Assembly (NCBI GenBank): GCA_964388105.1
Contig: CAYLYQ010000006.1
Span: forward strand, 1-62,847
From: ZC4RG35 sp964388105
GTDB taxonomy: Bacteria > Actinomycetota > Acidimicrobiia > Spongiisociales > ZC4RG35
Reading direction: 5' to 3'
Length of the DNA stretch: 62,847 bases
Part shown: positions 25,217 through 34,154 of the stretch, in pieces
Layout: each line of letters begins with the position of its first letter
Position numbering within the stretch: the first letter of the stretch is position 1
The notes under the pieces: generated by a model
What the model was told of the DNA's origin: nothing
The model's input: only the letters and a program-made list of their open reading frames with translations
Database searches by the model: none
Position numbers and translations under genes: made by a program

Positions 25217-25462
25217 ATGGACAGAGAACAGATCTCCGAGCGTCTGCACAACGTGCTCGTCACGGAGCTCGGCCTCGATGCCGAGAAGATCAACGACGCC
25301 GCCCACTTCGAGGAGGACCTCGATGTGGACAGCCTCGGTGTCGTCGAGTTGCTGATGGCGCTCGAGGACGAGTTCGACGTCAAGATCCCGGACGAGGAAG
25401 CCGAGTCCATCATGACCGTGGGCCAGGCCATCGACCTGGTGCACGGCAAGCTCAACGGCTGA
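25217..25462 (+). CDS. acpP: Acyl carrier protein
   Basis: The 81-residue acidic protein holds the growing acyl chain on a phosphopantetheine arm attached to Ser39 in DVDSLGVVEL. AAGGAGGAG precedes the ATG, a strong site fitting high expression, and a small GGCGC-AACA-GCGCC hairpin lies in the 37-base spacer. The frame is open upstream to 25151 but conserved sequence and the ribosome-binding site fix the start. Confidence 0.94.
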   Translation: MDREQISERLHNVLVTELGLDAEKINDAAHFEEDLDVDSLGVVELLMALEDEFDVKIPDEEAESIMTVGQAIDLVHGKLNG

Positions 25463-25472
25463 ACCGATTCTC

Positions 25473-26710
25473 ATGAACGGTCGCCGCCGGGTGGTCGTGA
25501 CCGGAATGGGCGCGATCACACCCATCGGTCTCGACGTCGCCTCGACATGGTCGGCCGTCAAGTCGGGTGTGTCCGGCGCAGGCCCGATCACCCTCTTCGA
25601 CGCCACCGGTTACCGGACCACGTTCGCCGCCGAAGTCTCGGACTGGGACAACTCGGCTCACTTCGACGCCAAAGAGGCGAGGCGCCTCGACCGATTCTCC
25701 GAGTTCTTCATCGTCGCCACCCGTCAGGCACTCGCCGACGCCGGGCTCGACTTCGCCGAGGACGAGGAGGCCGCGTCGCGGGCAGGCGTGATGGTCGGCG
25801 CCGGTTTCGGCGGGATGGGCGCCTTCATCGACGAGATCACCACACTCGTCGAGCGCGGGCCCGATCGGGTCAGCCCGACCGGTGTGCCGAGGATCATCCC
25901 GAACATGGCCGCCGGCCTCGTTTCGATCGAGCACAACCTGACGGGCCCCGTGTCGTGCGTCGTCACCGCGTGCAGCGCCTCCGCCAACGCCATCGGCGAC
26001 GCTGCCGAGATCATCCGCCGTGGCGCGGCCGACGTCATGGTGGCGGGTGGCTCCGAGGCTTCGATCACGACCTTCGGCATCGCCACCTTCGCGCAGGCCC
26101 GCGCCCTGTCGTCCCGCAACGACGATCCGCAGGGGGCGTCACGACCCTTCGACGCCGATCGTGACGGATTCGTGATGGGCGAGGGTGGGGGAGTGCTCAT
26201 CCTCGAGTCACTGGACCATGCCCGCGCTCGGGGCGCCGAGCCGCTTGCCGAGATCACCGGATACGGGATGTCCGCCGACGCCTATCACATCACGCTCCCC
26301 AAGCCGGGCGGCTCCGGGGCCGCGAAGTCGATGAAGGCTGCTCTCGCCGATGCGGGTCTCGAGCCCGCCGACATCGGATACATCAACGCTCACGGCACCT
26401 CGACGCCGGCCAACGACGCCACCGAGACCGCCGCCATCAAGATCGCCATGGGCGAGGCCGCCCACAGGATCCCGGTCTCCTCGACGAAGTCGATGACGGG
26501 TCACCTGCTCGGCGGGGCGGGGGCGGCCGAGGCCGTCATCTCGATCTTGGCGATGCGTGAGGGGGTCCTCCCCCCGACCATCAACTACACCACGCCCGAC
26601 CCGGAGTGCGACCTCGACTACGTCCCCAACGAGGCCCGGGAGGCGACCATGGGGCATGTCATGTCGAACTCGTTCGGCTTCGGCGGGCACAACGCCACCT
26701 TGATCTTCTC
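25473..26710 (+). CDS. fabF: 3-oxoacyl-ACP synthase II FabF (3' end lost in assembly gap)
   Basis: FabF performs the elongating condensations of fatty-acid synthesis. About 412 residues are visible, with Cys167 in TACSASANA, INAHGTSTPAND and STKSMTGHLLGGAG providing the Cys-His-His set, and the typical C-terminal NSFGFGGHNATLIF. Family members end only a few residues after this, so the gap removes perhaps 3 to 8 residues and the stop codon. Last gene of the operon, 10 bases after acpP. Confidence 0.93.
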
Positions 26711-26810
26711 NNNNNNNNNNNNNNNNNNNNNNNNNNNNNNNNNNNNNNNNNNNNNNNNNNNNNNNNNNNNNNNNNNNNNNNNNNNNNNNNNNNNNNNNNN
26801 NNNNNNNNNN
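26711..26810. other. Assembly gap of 100 N
   Basis: Exactly 100 undefined bases, the usual placeholder for a scaffold join of unknown size. It hides the 3' end of fabF and the 3' end of the convergent minus-strand gene, and possibly more; the sequence on the two sides should not be assumed adjacent. Confidence 0.98.
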
Positions 26811-27011
26811 CGAGCGGAAGACCATCGCCAGGAGGAGCGCCACCCCGATGGTGACCCCGATGAACGCGACCAGGGCGAAGATGCCCGCCCAGACGGGGCA
26901 CGATTCGCCCTCCTGACGGCAGCTGACGTCGGTGACCATCCACCCCAGTGCCGCACCGAGCAGACCGGTGAGGAGAGCGGGCACCGCGATCCAGGGATTC
27001 GGGCGTCTCAC
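26811..27011 (-). CDS. Small membrane protein, 3' end lost in assembly gap
   Basis: From a GTG at 27011 with GGAGGAAGC just upstream, about 66 residues are visible before the gap. They contain two hydrophobic segments (about residues 7-22, WIAVPALLTGLLGAALG, and 40-64) joined by a loop with two cysteines (VSCRQEGESCPVWAG). The start overlaps the upstream stop as GTGA. No family recognised; it may be only slightly longer than seen. Confidence 0.65.
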
Positions 27012-27748
27012 CGCTTCCTCCGCCCCCGTTGGTCGATTCCGGCGGCGTCGAGGATGTCGCCGGGGGCCAGCTCCGGCGGTATCGGAAAGGTGGACCCAGG
27101 CGTTCGGGGCGGGTGGAATGCCGCCTTCACCGATGGGTGCCAGGCCAGCACGGCCACCACCAGGGCGATCCCGAGAGATGCGATCAAGGCCGGAGCCTCG
27201 AGGAACGGAGTCGCGGCGAGGGCGACGACCGGGAAGCCGATCCGGGCGAAGGCCAGCCCTCCCCACACGACCCGGGCATAGAGGAAGGCCCCGGCCATCG
27301 CCGCGGCGGCCACTGTGGTGACGGCCCAGGGAGCCCCGGATGAAGTCAGGCCGAGAATCAGCGGGGAATACAGCAGGACCAGCGGGAGGATCACGGCCCT
27401 GACCGGGGGACCGGTGGCCGACGGCAGCTTTCGGGTTCGGTCCTGGATGGTGAACAACCCGGCGCCGGCGAGGACCGTGACGACCAGTGCCACCCACCAG
27501 ACGGGATCGATTGGCCGGGCCGCGGCGATCCCAGCGCACGCGGCGAGGACGAGCCACGCCAGGCGCATCGCCCACCTCGCCCCGAGCACCACGAGGCCGG
27601 TCGTGGAGACCGTGGCCATGGCAAGCAGCCCGATGCCAATCAGCAGCACGGAAGGCCAGGGCGGAAAGGGCCCCGGGTCCACGACGAGTGCCGTCACCCA
27701 GGCGAGCACTGCGGCCAGTGGGGCGAGGGCGGCGAGCGGTGGTCTCAC
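27008..27748 (-). CDS. Polytopic membrane protein of unknown function
   Basis: The 246-residue product has seven or eight hydrophobic segments from residue 5 to about 205, then a polar tail with AFHPPRTPGSTFPIPPELAPGDILDAAG. I do not recognise the family. It is cotranscribed with the truncated small membrane protein (GTGA overlap) and starts 20 bases after the histidine phosphatase stop. Confidence 0.65.
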   Translation of the reverse strand: MRPPLAALAPLAAVLAWVTALVVDPGPFPPWPSVLLIGIGLLAMATVSTTGLVVLGARWAMRLAWLVLAACAGIAAARPIDPVWWVALVVTVLAGAGLFTIQDRTRKLPSATGPPVRAVILPLVLLYSPLILGLTSSGAPWAVTTVAAAAMAGAFLYARVVWGGLAFARIGFPVVALAATPFLEAPALIASLGIALVVAVLAWHPSVKAAFHPPRTPGSTFPIPPELAPGDILDAAGIDQRGRRKR

Positions 27749-27768
27749 CGGCCGGAGTCTGGCACGCC

Positions 27769-28440
27769 TCAGGCGGGAGTAGGAGTCGAGCCGTCCGCCG
27801 CGGTCACGACTCTGAGATCGGAGCGTTCCCCGAAGCGCGGAGACTCTGCGGGCCCCCAGACGGTCTCTTCTCGCCAGGTGGCCCCCGGTCGGAGGGTGAC
27901 CACCGTTCCGGGGCCCGGAGGGTCGGTGTGGAAGCGCTCCCGGTCCGAGCCGAGCAGTCGCAGGCGCGCGGCCTGAATAGCGTCCTGGTGGGACACGATC
28001 ACCACGTCGCCGTGAGGGTGGGTCGAATCGAGCCGGCGGGCGACCCCTGCCACCCGGTCAGCAGCCTCGGCGAGGGTCTCCGGCACGAGATCGACCGACC
28101 ACGGGTCGGCCAGGTAGGCCTCGACCTCCCCCGGGAAGGTCGCCGACAGGTGAGGCCAGGGGTGACCCTGCCAGCGCTCGGCGAGGCCCCAGTCACGCAG
28201 GTCCTCGTCGACGCGCACGGGCACGCCCGATCGGGAGGCGATCTCCTCGGCCGTGCGAAGCGCCGGCTCGAGGGGTGACGACCAGATGGCGACCACGGCC
28301 CTCGGTCCCAGGTACCGCCCCACACGACGGGCCTGCTCCAGCCCGTGGGGGGACAGTCCGAACCCGGGGAGGGACCCGAAGACGATGTTGTTGGGGTTGT
28401 CCACCTCGGCATGGCGGACGAGATGGACCAAGGCAGCCAT
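27769..28440 (-). CDS. Histidine phosphatase superfamily (phosphoglycerate-mutase-like) protein
   Basis: The 223-residue protein has the RHAE motif at LVRHAEVDN (phospho-acceptor His10), the Arg-containing WSSPLEPALRTAEEI, and the second histidine in VIVSHQD. It would hydrolyse a phosphomonoester through a phosphohistidine; substrate unknown. The ATG at 28440 has GAGG upstream and is preferred to the longer frame to 28674, which would overlap the divergent dinB gene. Confidence 0.83.
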   Translation of the reverse strand: MAALVHLVRHAEVDNPNNIVFGSLPGFGLSPHGLEQARRVGRYLGPRAVVAIWSSPLEPALRTAEEIASRSGVPVRVDEDLRDWGLAERWQGHPWPHLSATFPGEVEAYLADPWSVDLVPETLAEAADRVAGVARRLDSTHPHGDVVIVSHQDAIQAARLRLLGSDRERFHTDPPGPGTVVTLRPGATWREETVWGPAESPRFGERSDLRVVTAADGSTPTPA

Positions 28441-28477
28441 GGTCCTCAGTTTGGCCTTTTCTGTCCGCAACCCCGGG

Positions 28478-28483
28478 TAACTT
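28478..28483 (+). promoter_or_regulatory. -10 element TAACTT of a leaderless promoter
   Basis: TAACTT (TANNNT) ends 7 bases before the GTG of dinB, which has no Shine-Dalgarno sequence. Confidence 0.5.
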
Positions 28484-28490
28484 CGACTCC

Positions 28491-29651
28491 GTGTGGACCG
28501 AGCCGATTCTCCACGTCGACATGGACTCCTTCTTCGTCGAGGTCGAGCGGCTGGACGATCCGGCGCTTCGGGGCGTTCCTGTGGCGGTCGGGGGCGCCGG
28601 TCCCCGCGGGGTCGTGGCCAGCGCCTCTTACGAGGCCCGGCGACACGGAGTGCATTCCGCCCAGCCCACCGCAATGGCCCTCAAGCTCTGCCCGGAGCTC
28701 GTGGTGGTCCCTCCATCCCATGGCAAGTACGGAGAGGTGTCGCTGCGCGTGTTCGCCGTGTTCCGGGAGTTCACCCCCCTGGTCGAGGGGCTCAGTGTCG
28801 ACGAGGCCTTCATGGACGTATCCGGGCTGCGTCGCCACCATGCTTCGCCGGTCGATGTGGCCAAGGCCATCCGGAGCGAGATCAGGCAACGGATCGGCCT
28901 GCCGGCCTCCGTCGGCGTGGCGGCGAACAAGCTCGTGGCCAAGTTGGCGAGTAAGGCTGCGAAACCCGACGGGATCCGCCACGTGCCCGCGGGAGAACAG
29001 GCGGAGTTCCTGGCGGGCCTGCCCGCAACCGCCCTCCCGGGTGTGGGGCCCGCCACCGCCGCGGCGCTGAAGCGGCTCGGTGTGGAGACGGTGGCCGATC
29101 TCTCGGCCACCCCGGTTCCTGCCCTGTCCGCCTCTGTCGGTCCGACGCTCGCCCACCAGCTCGTCGACCTCGCCTCCGGCGTCGATCAGCGCAGGGTCGA
29201 GCCCGACCAGGAGGCGAAGTCGGTCTCGGTGGAGGAGACCTATCAGCAAGACCTCGTCGGCGTCCCCGAGCTCGTCAATGCGGCGTCGATCCACGCCCAG
29301 CGCCTGTCCCATCGTCTGCGCCGGGCGGGCCTCGTGGGCCGGACCATCACCCTCAAACTGCGCTACTCCGACTTCGAGACGATCACCCGAAGCCACACGC
29401 TCGCCGAGGCCACCAACTCGGCCCGTGTCCTGGCGTCCGAGGCTCGTGAGCTGATCTCGGAAGCCGGCCCGGTGCGCCCCGTTCGGCTCATCGGGCTCGG
29501 ATGTTCTGCGCTGGAACCCGACGACGCGCCTCGGCAGATGGGCATCGAGGGAGAGCGCTGGGACCGCGTCGAGGATGCCGTCTTCCAGGTCGTGCAGAAG
29601 TTCGGCGACGCTGCGATTCGACCCGGTGACAAACTGTCCGAAGGTGGGTAA
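28491..29651 (+). CDS. dinB: DNA polymerase IV (Y-family, DinB)
   Basis: A 386-residue translesion polymerase. Catalytic carboxylates are in HVDMDSFF and LSVDEAFMDV, with YEARRHGVHSAQP typical of the fingers and GVGPATAAALKRLGV a helix-hairpin-helix DNA-binding segment. No C-terminal beta-clamp-binding pentapeptide is obvious. The GTG at 28491 gives the conserved N-terminus; the frame open to 28275 would overlap the divergent phosphatase. No LexA-like palindrome was noticed upstream. Confidence 0.92.
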   Translation: MWTEPILHVDMDSFFVEVERLDDPALRGVPVAVGGAGPRGVVASASYEARRHGVHSAQPTAMALKLCPELVVVPPSHGKYGEVSLRVFAVFREFTPLVEGLSVDEAFMDVSGLRRHHASPVDVAKAIRSEIRQRIGLPASVGVAANKLVAKLASKAAKPDGIRHVPAGEQAEFLAGLPATALPGVGPATAAALKRLGVETVADLSATPVPALSASVGPTLAHQLVDLASGVDQRRVEPDQEAKSVSVEETYQQDLVGVPELVNAASIHAQRLSHRLRRAGLVGRTITLKLRYSDFETITRSHTLAEATNSARVLASEARELISEAGPVRPVRLIGLGCSALEPDDAPRQMGIEGERWDRVEDAVFQVVQKFGDAAIRPGDKLSEGG

Positions 29652-29722
29652 GAACCACTGTCATCTGCGCCCCAGGCAGGTGTAGGATCTCAGTTGGGCA
29701 CCTACTCAGGGACCGGTGGAGC

Positions 29723-30034
29723 ATGCCTCTTGACGACAAGGAACAGAGGATCCTGGCGGAGATCGAGCGCCAGTTCTACGAAGAAGATCCTGAGCTGGCC
29801 CGCGCCGTGCAGAAGGTGCAGCGCCCTCTTCGCGTGGGCGTGCGCCTCGCCTCTCTCGGAATCATCGCCGGGCTCGCCATCGTCATCGCCTATATCTCGG
29901 TGACTCCCGTCGCCGCCATCGGCTTCCTGATCGTGGTCTCCTCGGCCACCGCCCTGGTCAACGCGCTTCGTTTCCGCGGGTGGGGCTCGCACACTCCCGA
30001 GGCAGTCGAAGAGTTCGACGAACAAGACGACTGA
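29723..30034 (+). CDS. DUF3040 membrane protein
   Basis: The 103-residue protein opens with the DUF3040 signature (PLDDKEQRILAEIERQFYEEDPELA) and has two membrane helices at about residues 43-60 and 65-82, then an acidic tail. The family is largely actinobacterial and of unknown role, often found near dcw genes. TAGGAT at 29683-29688 is a candidate -10, leaving a leader with GGTGGAG before the ATG. Confidence 0.85.
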   Translation: MPLDDKEQRILAEIERQFYEEDPELARAVQKVQRPLRVGVRLASLGIIAGLAIVIAYISVTPVAAIGFLIVVSSATALVNALRFRGWGSHTPEAVEEFDEQDD

Positions 30035-30071
30035 CCCCCGCTTCGGCGGTCCAGGCGTCTTCCGAGTTGGC

Positions 30072-30077
30072 TAATGT
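30072..30077 (+). promoter_or_regulatory. Candidate -10 element of the MerR gene
   Basis: TAATGT fits TANNNT and would give an untranslated leader of roughly 80 bases that contains the palindrome at 30118-30139. No convincing -35 is seen. Confidence 0.35.
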
Positions 30078-30117
30078 TCCCGCCCCACGTGCCGCACGGG
30101 CGCGGCGCGTGAGAGAG

Positions 30118-30139
30118 ACGAACCACGCCCCTGGTTCGT
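30118..30139 (+). promoter_or_regulatory. 22-base palindrome upstream of the MerR gene
   Basis: ACGAACCA and TGGTTCGT are perfect 8-base arms around CGCCCC. It ends 26 bases before the MerR-family start codon. It could be an operator for autoregulation or a leader hairpin; MerR operators usually lie between -35 and -10, which I cannot place here. Confidence 0.45.
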
Positions 30140-30165
30140 GACATCAAGGTTTTGGGAGTAGGAAA

Positions 30166-30663
30166 TTGGAGCAGGCGTTTACGGCCGATCAAGCGACTCG
30201 GCTGAGCGGATGCACTCATCATCAGTTGCGCTATTGGGATCGTGTCGGTCTGGTCAGCCCCTCGGTGCAAGGGTCCGGCGGGCGCCCAGGAGTTCGCCGC
30301 CTCTACTCGTTCCGTGACCTCGTCGCCCTCCGTGTCGTCCGCAGCCTGCTCGACAACGGCATGTCGCTGCAGCGCGTGCGTCGAGCCTGGGACTACCTGC
30401 GGCGTGAGGGCGGCATGGACGACCATCTCGCCCAGGTGAAGCTGGTTACCGACGGGCAGAGCATCTTCAGGATCAGCAGGGACGAAGGTGAGCTCCTCGA
30501 CGCGTTGCGGGATGGGCAACTCGCCTTCTTCGTGGCGATCGACGAGATCGCCAGAGACGTCGAAGAGGACGTCACCTACTTCGAGCTCGATCGCAACAAC
30601 TTCCTGGACATGCTCCGCCGCGTCGAGGATGACGTGCGCGAAGAGCAGGCCACCGGCACCTGA
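30166..30663 (+). CDS. MerR-family transcriptional regulator
   Basis: The 165-residue protein has an N-terminal winged helix of MerR type (FTADQATRLSGCTHHQLRYWDRVGLVSPS, then RRLYSFRDLVALRVVRSLLDNGMSLQRVRRA) and a C-terminal part with no cysteine-rich metal site, ending in an acidic helix. The effector is unknown. TTG start with GGGAG and AGGAAA upstream. It converges on the transglutaminase gene 6 bases away. It is not an obvious FtsR/Rv1828 orthologue by N-terminal sequence, although the window has MerR-like sites before ftsZ. Confidence 0.85.
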   Translation: MEQAFTADQATRLSGCTHHQLRYWDRVGLVSPSVQGSGGRPGVRRLYSFRDLVALRVVRSLLDNGMSLQRVRRAWDYLRREGGMDDHLAQVKLVTDGQSIFRISRDEGELLDALRDGQLAFFVAIDEIARDVEEDVTYFELDRNNFLDMLRRVEDDVREEQATGT

Positions 30664-30669
30664 GCGGTC

Positions 30670-33000
30670 TCAGTCCCGGAACAACGACCGGGGGTTGATC
30701 GAGGCGACGAGCCTCTGGCGCCCGTCGTACCGGCTCTGCATCCACCACTCCAGCTCCATGAGCTGGTCGTCGGTGAGCGTCGTCCGCTTCTCCCCGTACA
30801 CCGACGCCGCATAGCCCCGGGCCAGCGGCAGCAGGGCTGAGCCCTTGGAGCCGGCCCATTCGATCGGCGTCATGGTCTCGGTGATCGGGTCGCCCAGGTC
30901 CGCCAACCGGTCGACGATCTCGTCCCAGAGCGCGGTGATGTCGCCCTCCCGAGCGCGTGCCATCCGGCGGCTGCGACGGACCCTCTTCAGCAGCGGGACG
31001 ATCCCGGCCAGAATCGCCAGGGCAGGAATGGCGATCAGCACCCAGCGCGGCCCGCCGTTCTCGTCGAAGGGGTTCCCGCTTCCCGGCGGCAGCGGGACAG
31101 GGGTGTCGTCCTCCACGGTCGGGTCCTGGGGCTCCGGGCCGACGACCACGCCGCGGCCGCTGCCTTCCGCGAGGTGGTCGGCCGGAACGAAGCCGGCGGT
31201 CATCGACGGTGGCAGGGACTCGCCCCGTGGAGTGGGATCGAAGCGCACCCATCCGAACCCGTCCATCCACATCTCGACCCAGGCGTGAGCGTTGGTGTCG
31301 CGCACTTCGATCACCTCGAGGCCGTCGATTTCCACGGTCCCGCCCGGCGTGAACCCCCAGACGACCCGGGTCGGGATGTCGATGACGCGGCCCAGTACCG
31401 CCATCGCCGCCGCGAACTGCTCGCAGTATCCGGTGCGGTAGTTCTCGCTGGTGGAAGAGTTGAGCCAGTCCGCCAAGACCAGTGCGCCGTGTCCGGTGGA
31501 CACCTCCTGCGAGTACGTGAACTCACCGGAGTCGCGGAACCAGTGTTGGAGCATCCAGGCCTTCTCGAAGGCGGTCGTGGCGCCCCTGGTGACCCGCAGC
31601 GCCGTGGTGGTGAGCTGACCGGGGAAGTTCTGAGGCAGATCGAGGTACGCCTCGATGTCGCTCGGACGCTCCACGGCCCCCGGCGGCGGGCCGGCGACCC
31701 CCGCGAACAGCCCGTCCTCGGCGGCGCTGGCGAACAGCGGGCTCAGCTCCCCGTCGGGACCGGTGGCCAGCGCACCCAGATCGGCGTCGGTGAGCGGGTA
31801 CATCGACTCGACCTGGTAGTTGTCGTCGGCGGTCACGCCAACGGGGCGGAACAGGGCTCCGTCGCGGCCGAACCGGACCTCCCCGGGAAGGATGGTGTTC
31901 GCTCCCGAGATCTCATGGATCGCTCTGGGCTCGCCGGCCGTCGGCATGAGTGTGCCGCCGAGGCGGGCGATGAACACCCGCTGCAATACCCTGGCGCTCG
32001 ACCCCCGATACGCATGCTGCGGATCGCCGACCGGTGCCGAGGGTGACGCAACCCGCGTCTGGCCGTTGCCGCGGCGCCAGGCCACGCCGTCGAACTCGTC
32101 CAGCGTCTCCATCCGCCAGTAGATCTGGTCGGCGGGCGGAGCCCCCGGTGCGAGGGTGGCGCGGAAGAGGAGGGCGTTCTCGCGGCTGATCAGACGTTGC
32201 CTGAGGTCGACGAACCGGTCGAAGAGCACGTTGCCACCCGGACCGCTGCCGAGGCCCGGGCCGCCCGACTGCCACGGAAGGTTGCCGTACTCGGAGACCA
32301 CTCCCGCCGCGTTGGTGGTGGCCATGATCGAAACCAGCCCCACCACCGAGGCCATGACGAGAGCCGCCCGGGGGGCACTGTGGGCGATGGGGAGCCCGGA
32401 CGAGTCTCGTGCCCGTCCCACCGACTCCCGGCGGTCGAGCGCCATCCCGGCGAGAGCGAGGCCGATGACGAAGGCGGTGATCAGCATCCAGGGCAGGCCG
32501 GCGGGGCGGCGGTCGAACACGGCGAACTGGAGATAGGCGGTCCCGGCAGGGACCATCATGACGGCAACGTTCCCGGTCGCCGCACCCTGGGTGTAGAGCC
32601 CGCCGAGGACCCACATCATCACGGCGAGGATCGCGATGAGGCCAGGGCTGGGTATCACCGGTGCGACTCCGGACCTGATGATGAGGAACGCCTCGCTCAT
32701 GCTCTCGGTGAGGGCCGGGATCGTGGCGGAGGTGGGGACCACCCCGAAGACCAGCGTCTCGGGCACGGCCACCCTCAGGAACACGATGGCGGCACCGAGA
32801 GCGAAGATCGTGAACGCCCACGCCGGCCTCAGGTCGAACTGCCGCATCAACCACCACAGCACCCCTCCGAGGAGAGCCGCCGCGATGAGGACGAGGTGCC
32901 AGAGGGTCTCACCGTCGCCGAACTGAACGAGCCTCCCGGCCCGGAAGAGGATCATGGCGAGGGCGAGGAGCCCGGCTAGCTGGCTGAGGCGTCGGCCCAT
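30670..33000 (-). CDS. Transglutaminase-like membrane protein (TgpA/DUF3488 type)
   Basis: The 776-residue protein has an N-terminal block of about six membrane helices, a long extracytoplasmic region, a transglutaminase core with Cys526 (GYCEQFAAAM), His572 (NAHAWVEMW) and Asp588 (RFDPTPRG), then a further helix near residue 680 and a cytoplasmic C-terminus. This matches TgpA-type proteins that accompany MoxR and DUF58 genes. I chose the ATG at 33000, with GAGGA upstream, over a GTG at 33036. It overlaps the DUF58 gene by 25 bases. Substrate unknown; a cell-envelope role is likely. Confidence 0.88.
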   Translation of the reverse strand: MGRRLSQLAGLLALAMILFRAGRLVQFGDGETLWHLVLIAAALLGGVLWWLMRQFDLRPAWAFTIFALGAAIVFLRVAVPETLVFGVVPTSATIPALTESMSEAFLIIRSGVAPVIPSPGLIAILAVMMWVLGGLYTQGAATGNVAVMMVPAGTAYLQFAVFDRRPAGLPWMLITAFVIGLALAGMALDRRESVGRARDSSGLPIAHSAPRAALVMASVVGLVSIMATTNAAGVVSEYGNLPWQSGGPGLGSGPGGNVLFDRFVDLRQRLISRENALLFRATLAPGAPPADQIYWRMETLDEFDGVAWRRGNGQTRVASPSAPVGDPQHAYRGSSARVLQRVFIARLGGTLMPTAGEPRAIHEISGANTILPGEVRFGRDGALFRPVGVTADDNYQVESMYPLTDADLGALATGPDGELSPLFASAAEDGLFAGVAGPPPGAVERPSDIEAYLDLPQNFPGQLTTTALRVTRGATTAFEKAWMLQHWFRDSGEFTYSQEVSTGHGALVLADWLNSSTSENYRTGYCEQFAAAMAVLGRVIDIPTRVVWGFTPGGTVEIDGLEVIEVRDTNAHAWVEMWMDGFGWVRFDPTPRGESLPPSMTAGFVPADHLAEGSGRGVVVGPEPQDPTVEDDTPVPLPPGSGNPFDENGGPRWVLIAIPALAILAGIVPLLKRVRRSRRMARAREGDITALWDEIVDRLADLGDPITETMTPIEWAGSKGSALLPLARGYAASVYGEKRTTLTDDQLMELEWWMQSRYDGRQRLVASINPRSLFRD

Positions 33001-34154
33001 GTCGTCCTCATGGTCTTGATCCAGTTGGGAGCCCACTTCGCACCCGGCTCGACCAGAACGGTCGCCGCCCCGGCCCTATGGAATCCGATCACGGTCTGTG
33101 GGGTGGTCGACGAAACACTCATCAGGATGGTGTTCCCGTAGTCGTGGGCGAGCAGTTGCTGCACCGCCAGCAGCTCCCGGTCGGGGACGCCGGTGACGAT
33201 GATCAGCGCGCCACCCCCGCCCGAGTGGCGGATGCGAGTGGCGACGGCTCTCAGGTCGACTGCCGGGTCCGTCTGGACCAGCGCCAGCTTCTCCATGATC
33301 GCCGTGTACCGGGCGGCGTCCACCGTGTTGGCGTCGCCCGCCCAGAGGTCGGCGTCGAAACCCGACCGGATCAGGTGGCTGACGATGCTGGCCGCGCCCG
33401 AAACCGCCGTCTCGAAGGCTGCGGCGGACTCGTACACGGCCGCCCGCACGTCGAACAGGACGAGGGCCCTCGACTGCCAGGGTGTCTCCATCTGGCGGAT
33501 CATCAGCTCGTCGGTCTTGGCGGATGATGGCCAGTGGATGCGCCGGAGGTCGTCGCCCCTGTGGTACTCCCGGAGCGTGTAGAAGTCCTCGCCTCCCCGC
33601 TGGTTGTGCTCGGGGCGGGAAGCGTGGACCACCGGGTCGCGGCCGCGGACCCTGGGAAACCCGCTAAGGCGCTCGACGGCTGGGTAGACCGTGATCCGGT
33701 CGACGGCGGTCGAAGGCACCGGGAGCTCCGCCAGAGCTAGGGGGTCGACCACATGCCCCCGTGCCGGCCCGACCCGGTACACGCCCCTCGGGCTGCAGGT
33801 GACCAGGTAGGAGGCGGTGGCCCGTTCCCTTGGCCCGAGCCGGGCGACCTCGAACCCGGCGACCCCAAGCCTCTCCACCGAGTCGGACATCTTCAGATGC
33901 GGGACGGACTTGGTCGACTGGTTGTCGACGACCAGCGTGATCATCGTCTGCTCCCCGTCGTGCACGGCCGGCGACCCGATGCGTCGGGAGATGGCGAGCT
34001 GCGGGCTGTGCCAGCGGACCCACAGCACCGCGATCAGCGCGGCGAGGAGGAGAAACGCGCCGACGAGCAGGAGCTCCGGGTCGCCGAACACCCACCAGAG
34101 GATCCCGAAGGCGGAGCCCGCTCCGAGGAGCGCCCAACCTCGGGAGGTGGGCAT
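32976..34154 (-). CDS. DUF58 domain protein
   Basis: A 392-residue protein with two N-terminal membrane helices (about residues 8-45), a beta-rich region, and the DUF58 signature EYHRGDDLRRIHWPSSAK near residue 200, followed by a von Willebrand A-like domain (ALVLFDVRAAV). DUF58 proteins partner with MoxR ATPases, possibly as their substrate or adaptor. TGATG overlap with moxR. Confidence 0.88.
   Translation of the reverse strand: MPTSRGWALLGAGSAFGILWWVFGDPELLLVGAFLLLAALIAVLWVRWHSPQLAISRRIGSPAVHDGEQTMITLVVDNQSTKSVPHLKMSDSVERLGVAGFEVARLGPRERATASYLVTCSPRGVYRVGPARGHVVDPLALAELPVPSTAVDRITVYPAVERLSGFPRVRGRDPVVHASRPEHNQRGGEDFYTLREYHRGDDLRRIHWPSSAKTDELMIRQMETPWQSRALVLFDVRAAVYESAAAFETAVSGAASIVSHLIRSGFDADLWAGDANTVDAARYTAIMEKLALVQTDPAVDLRAVATRIRHSGGGGALIIVTGVPDRELLAVQQLLAHDYGNTILMSVSSTTPQTVIGFHRAGAATVLVEPGAKWAPNWIKTMRTTWADASAS

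Noticed and set aside
30166..30663. MerR gene considered as the FtsR/Rv1828 ftsZ activator
   Set aside because: It is much shorter than Rv1828 as I recall it, and its N-terminus lacks the expected opening; the link to the ftsZ sites stays open.
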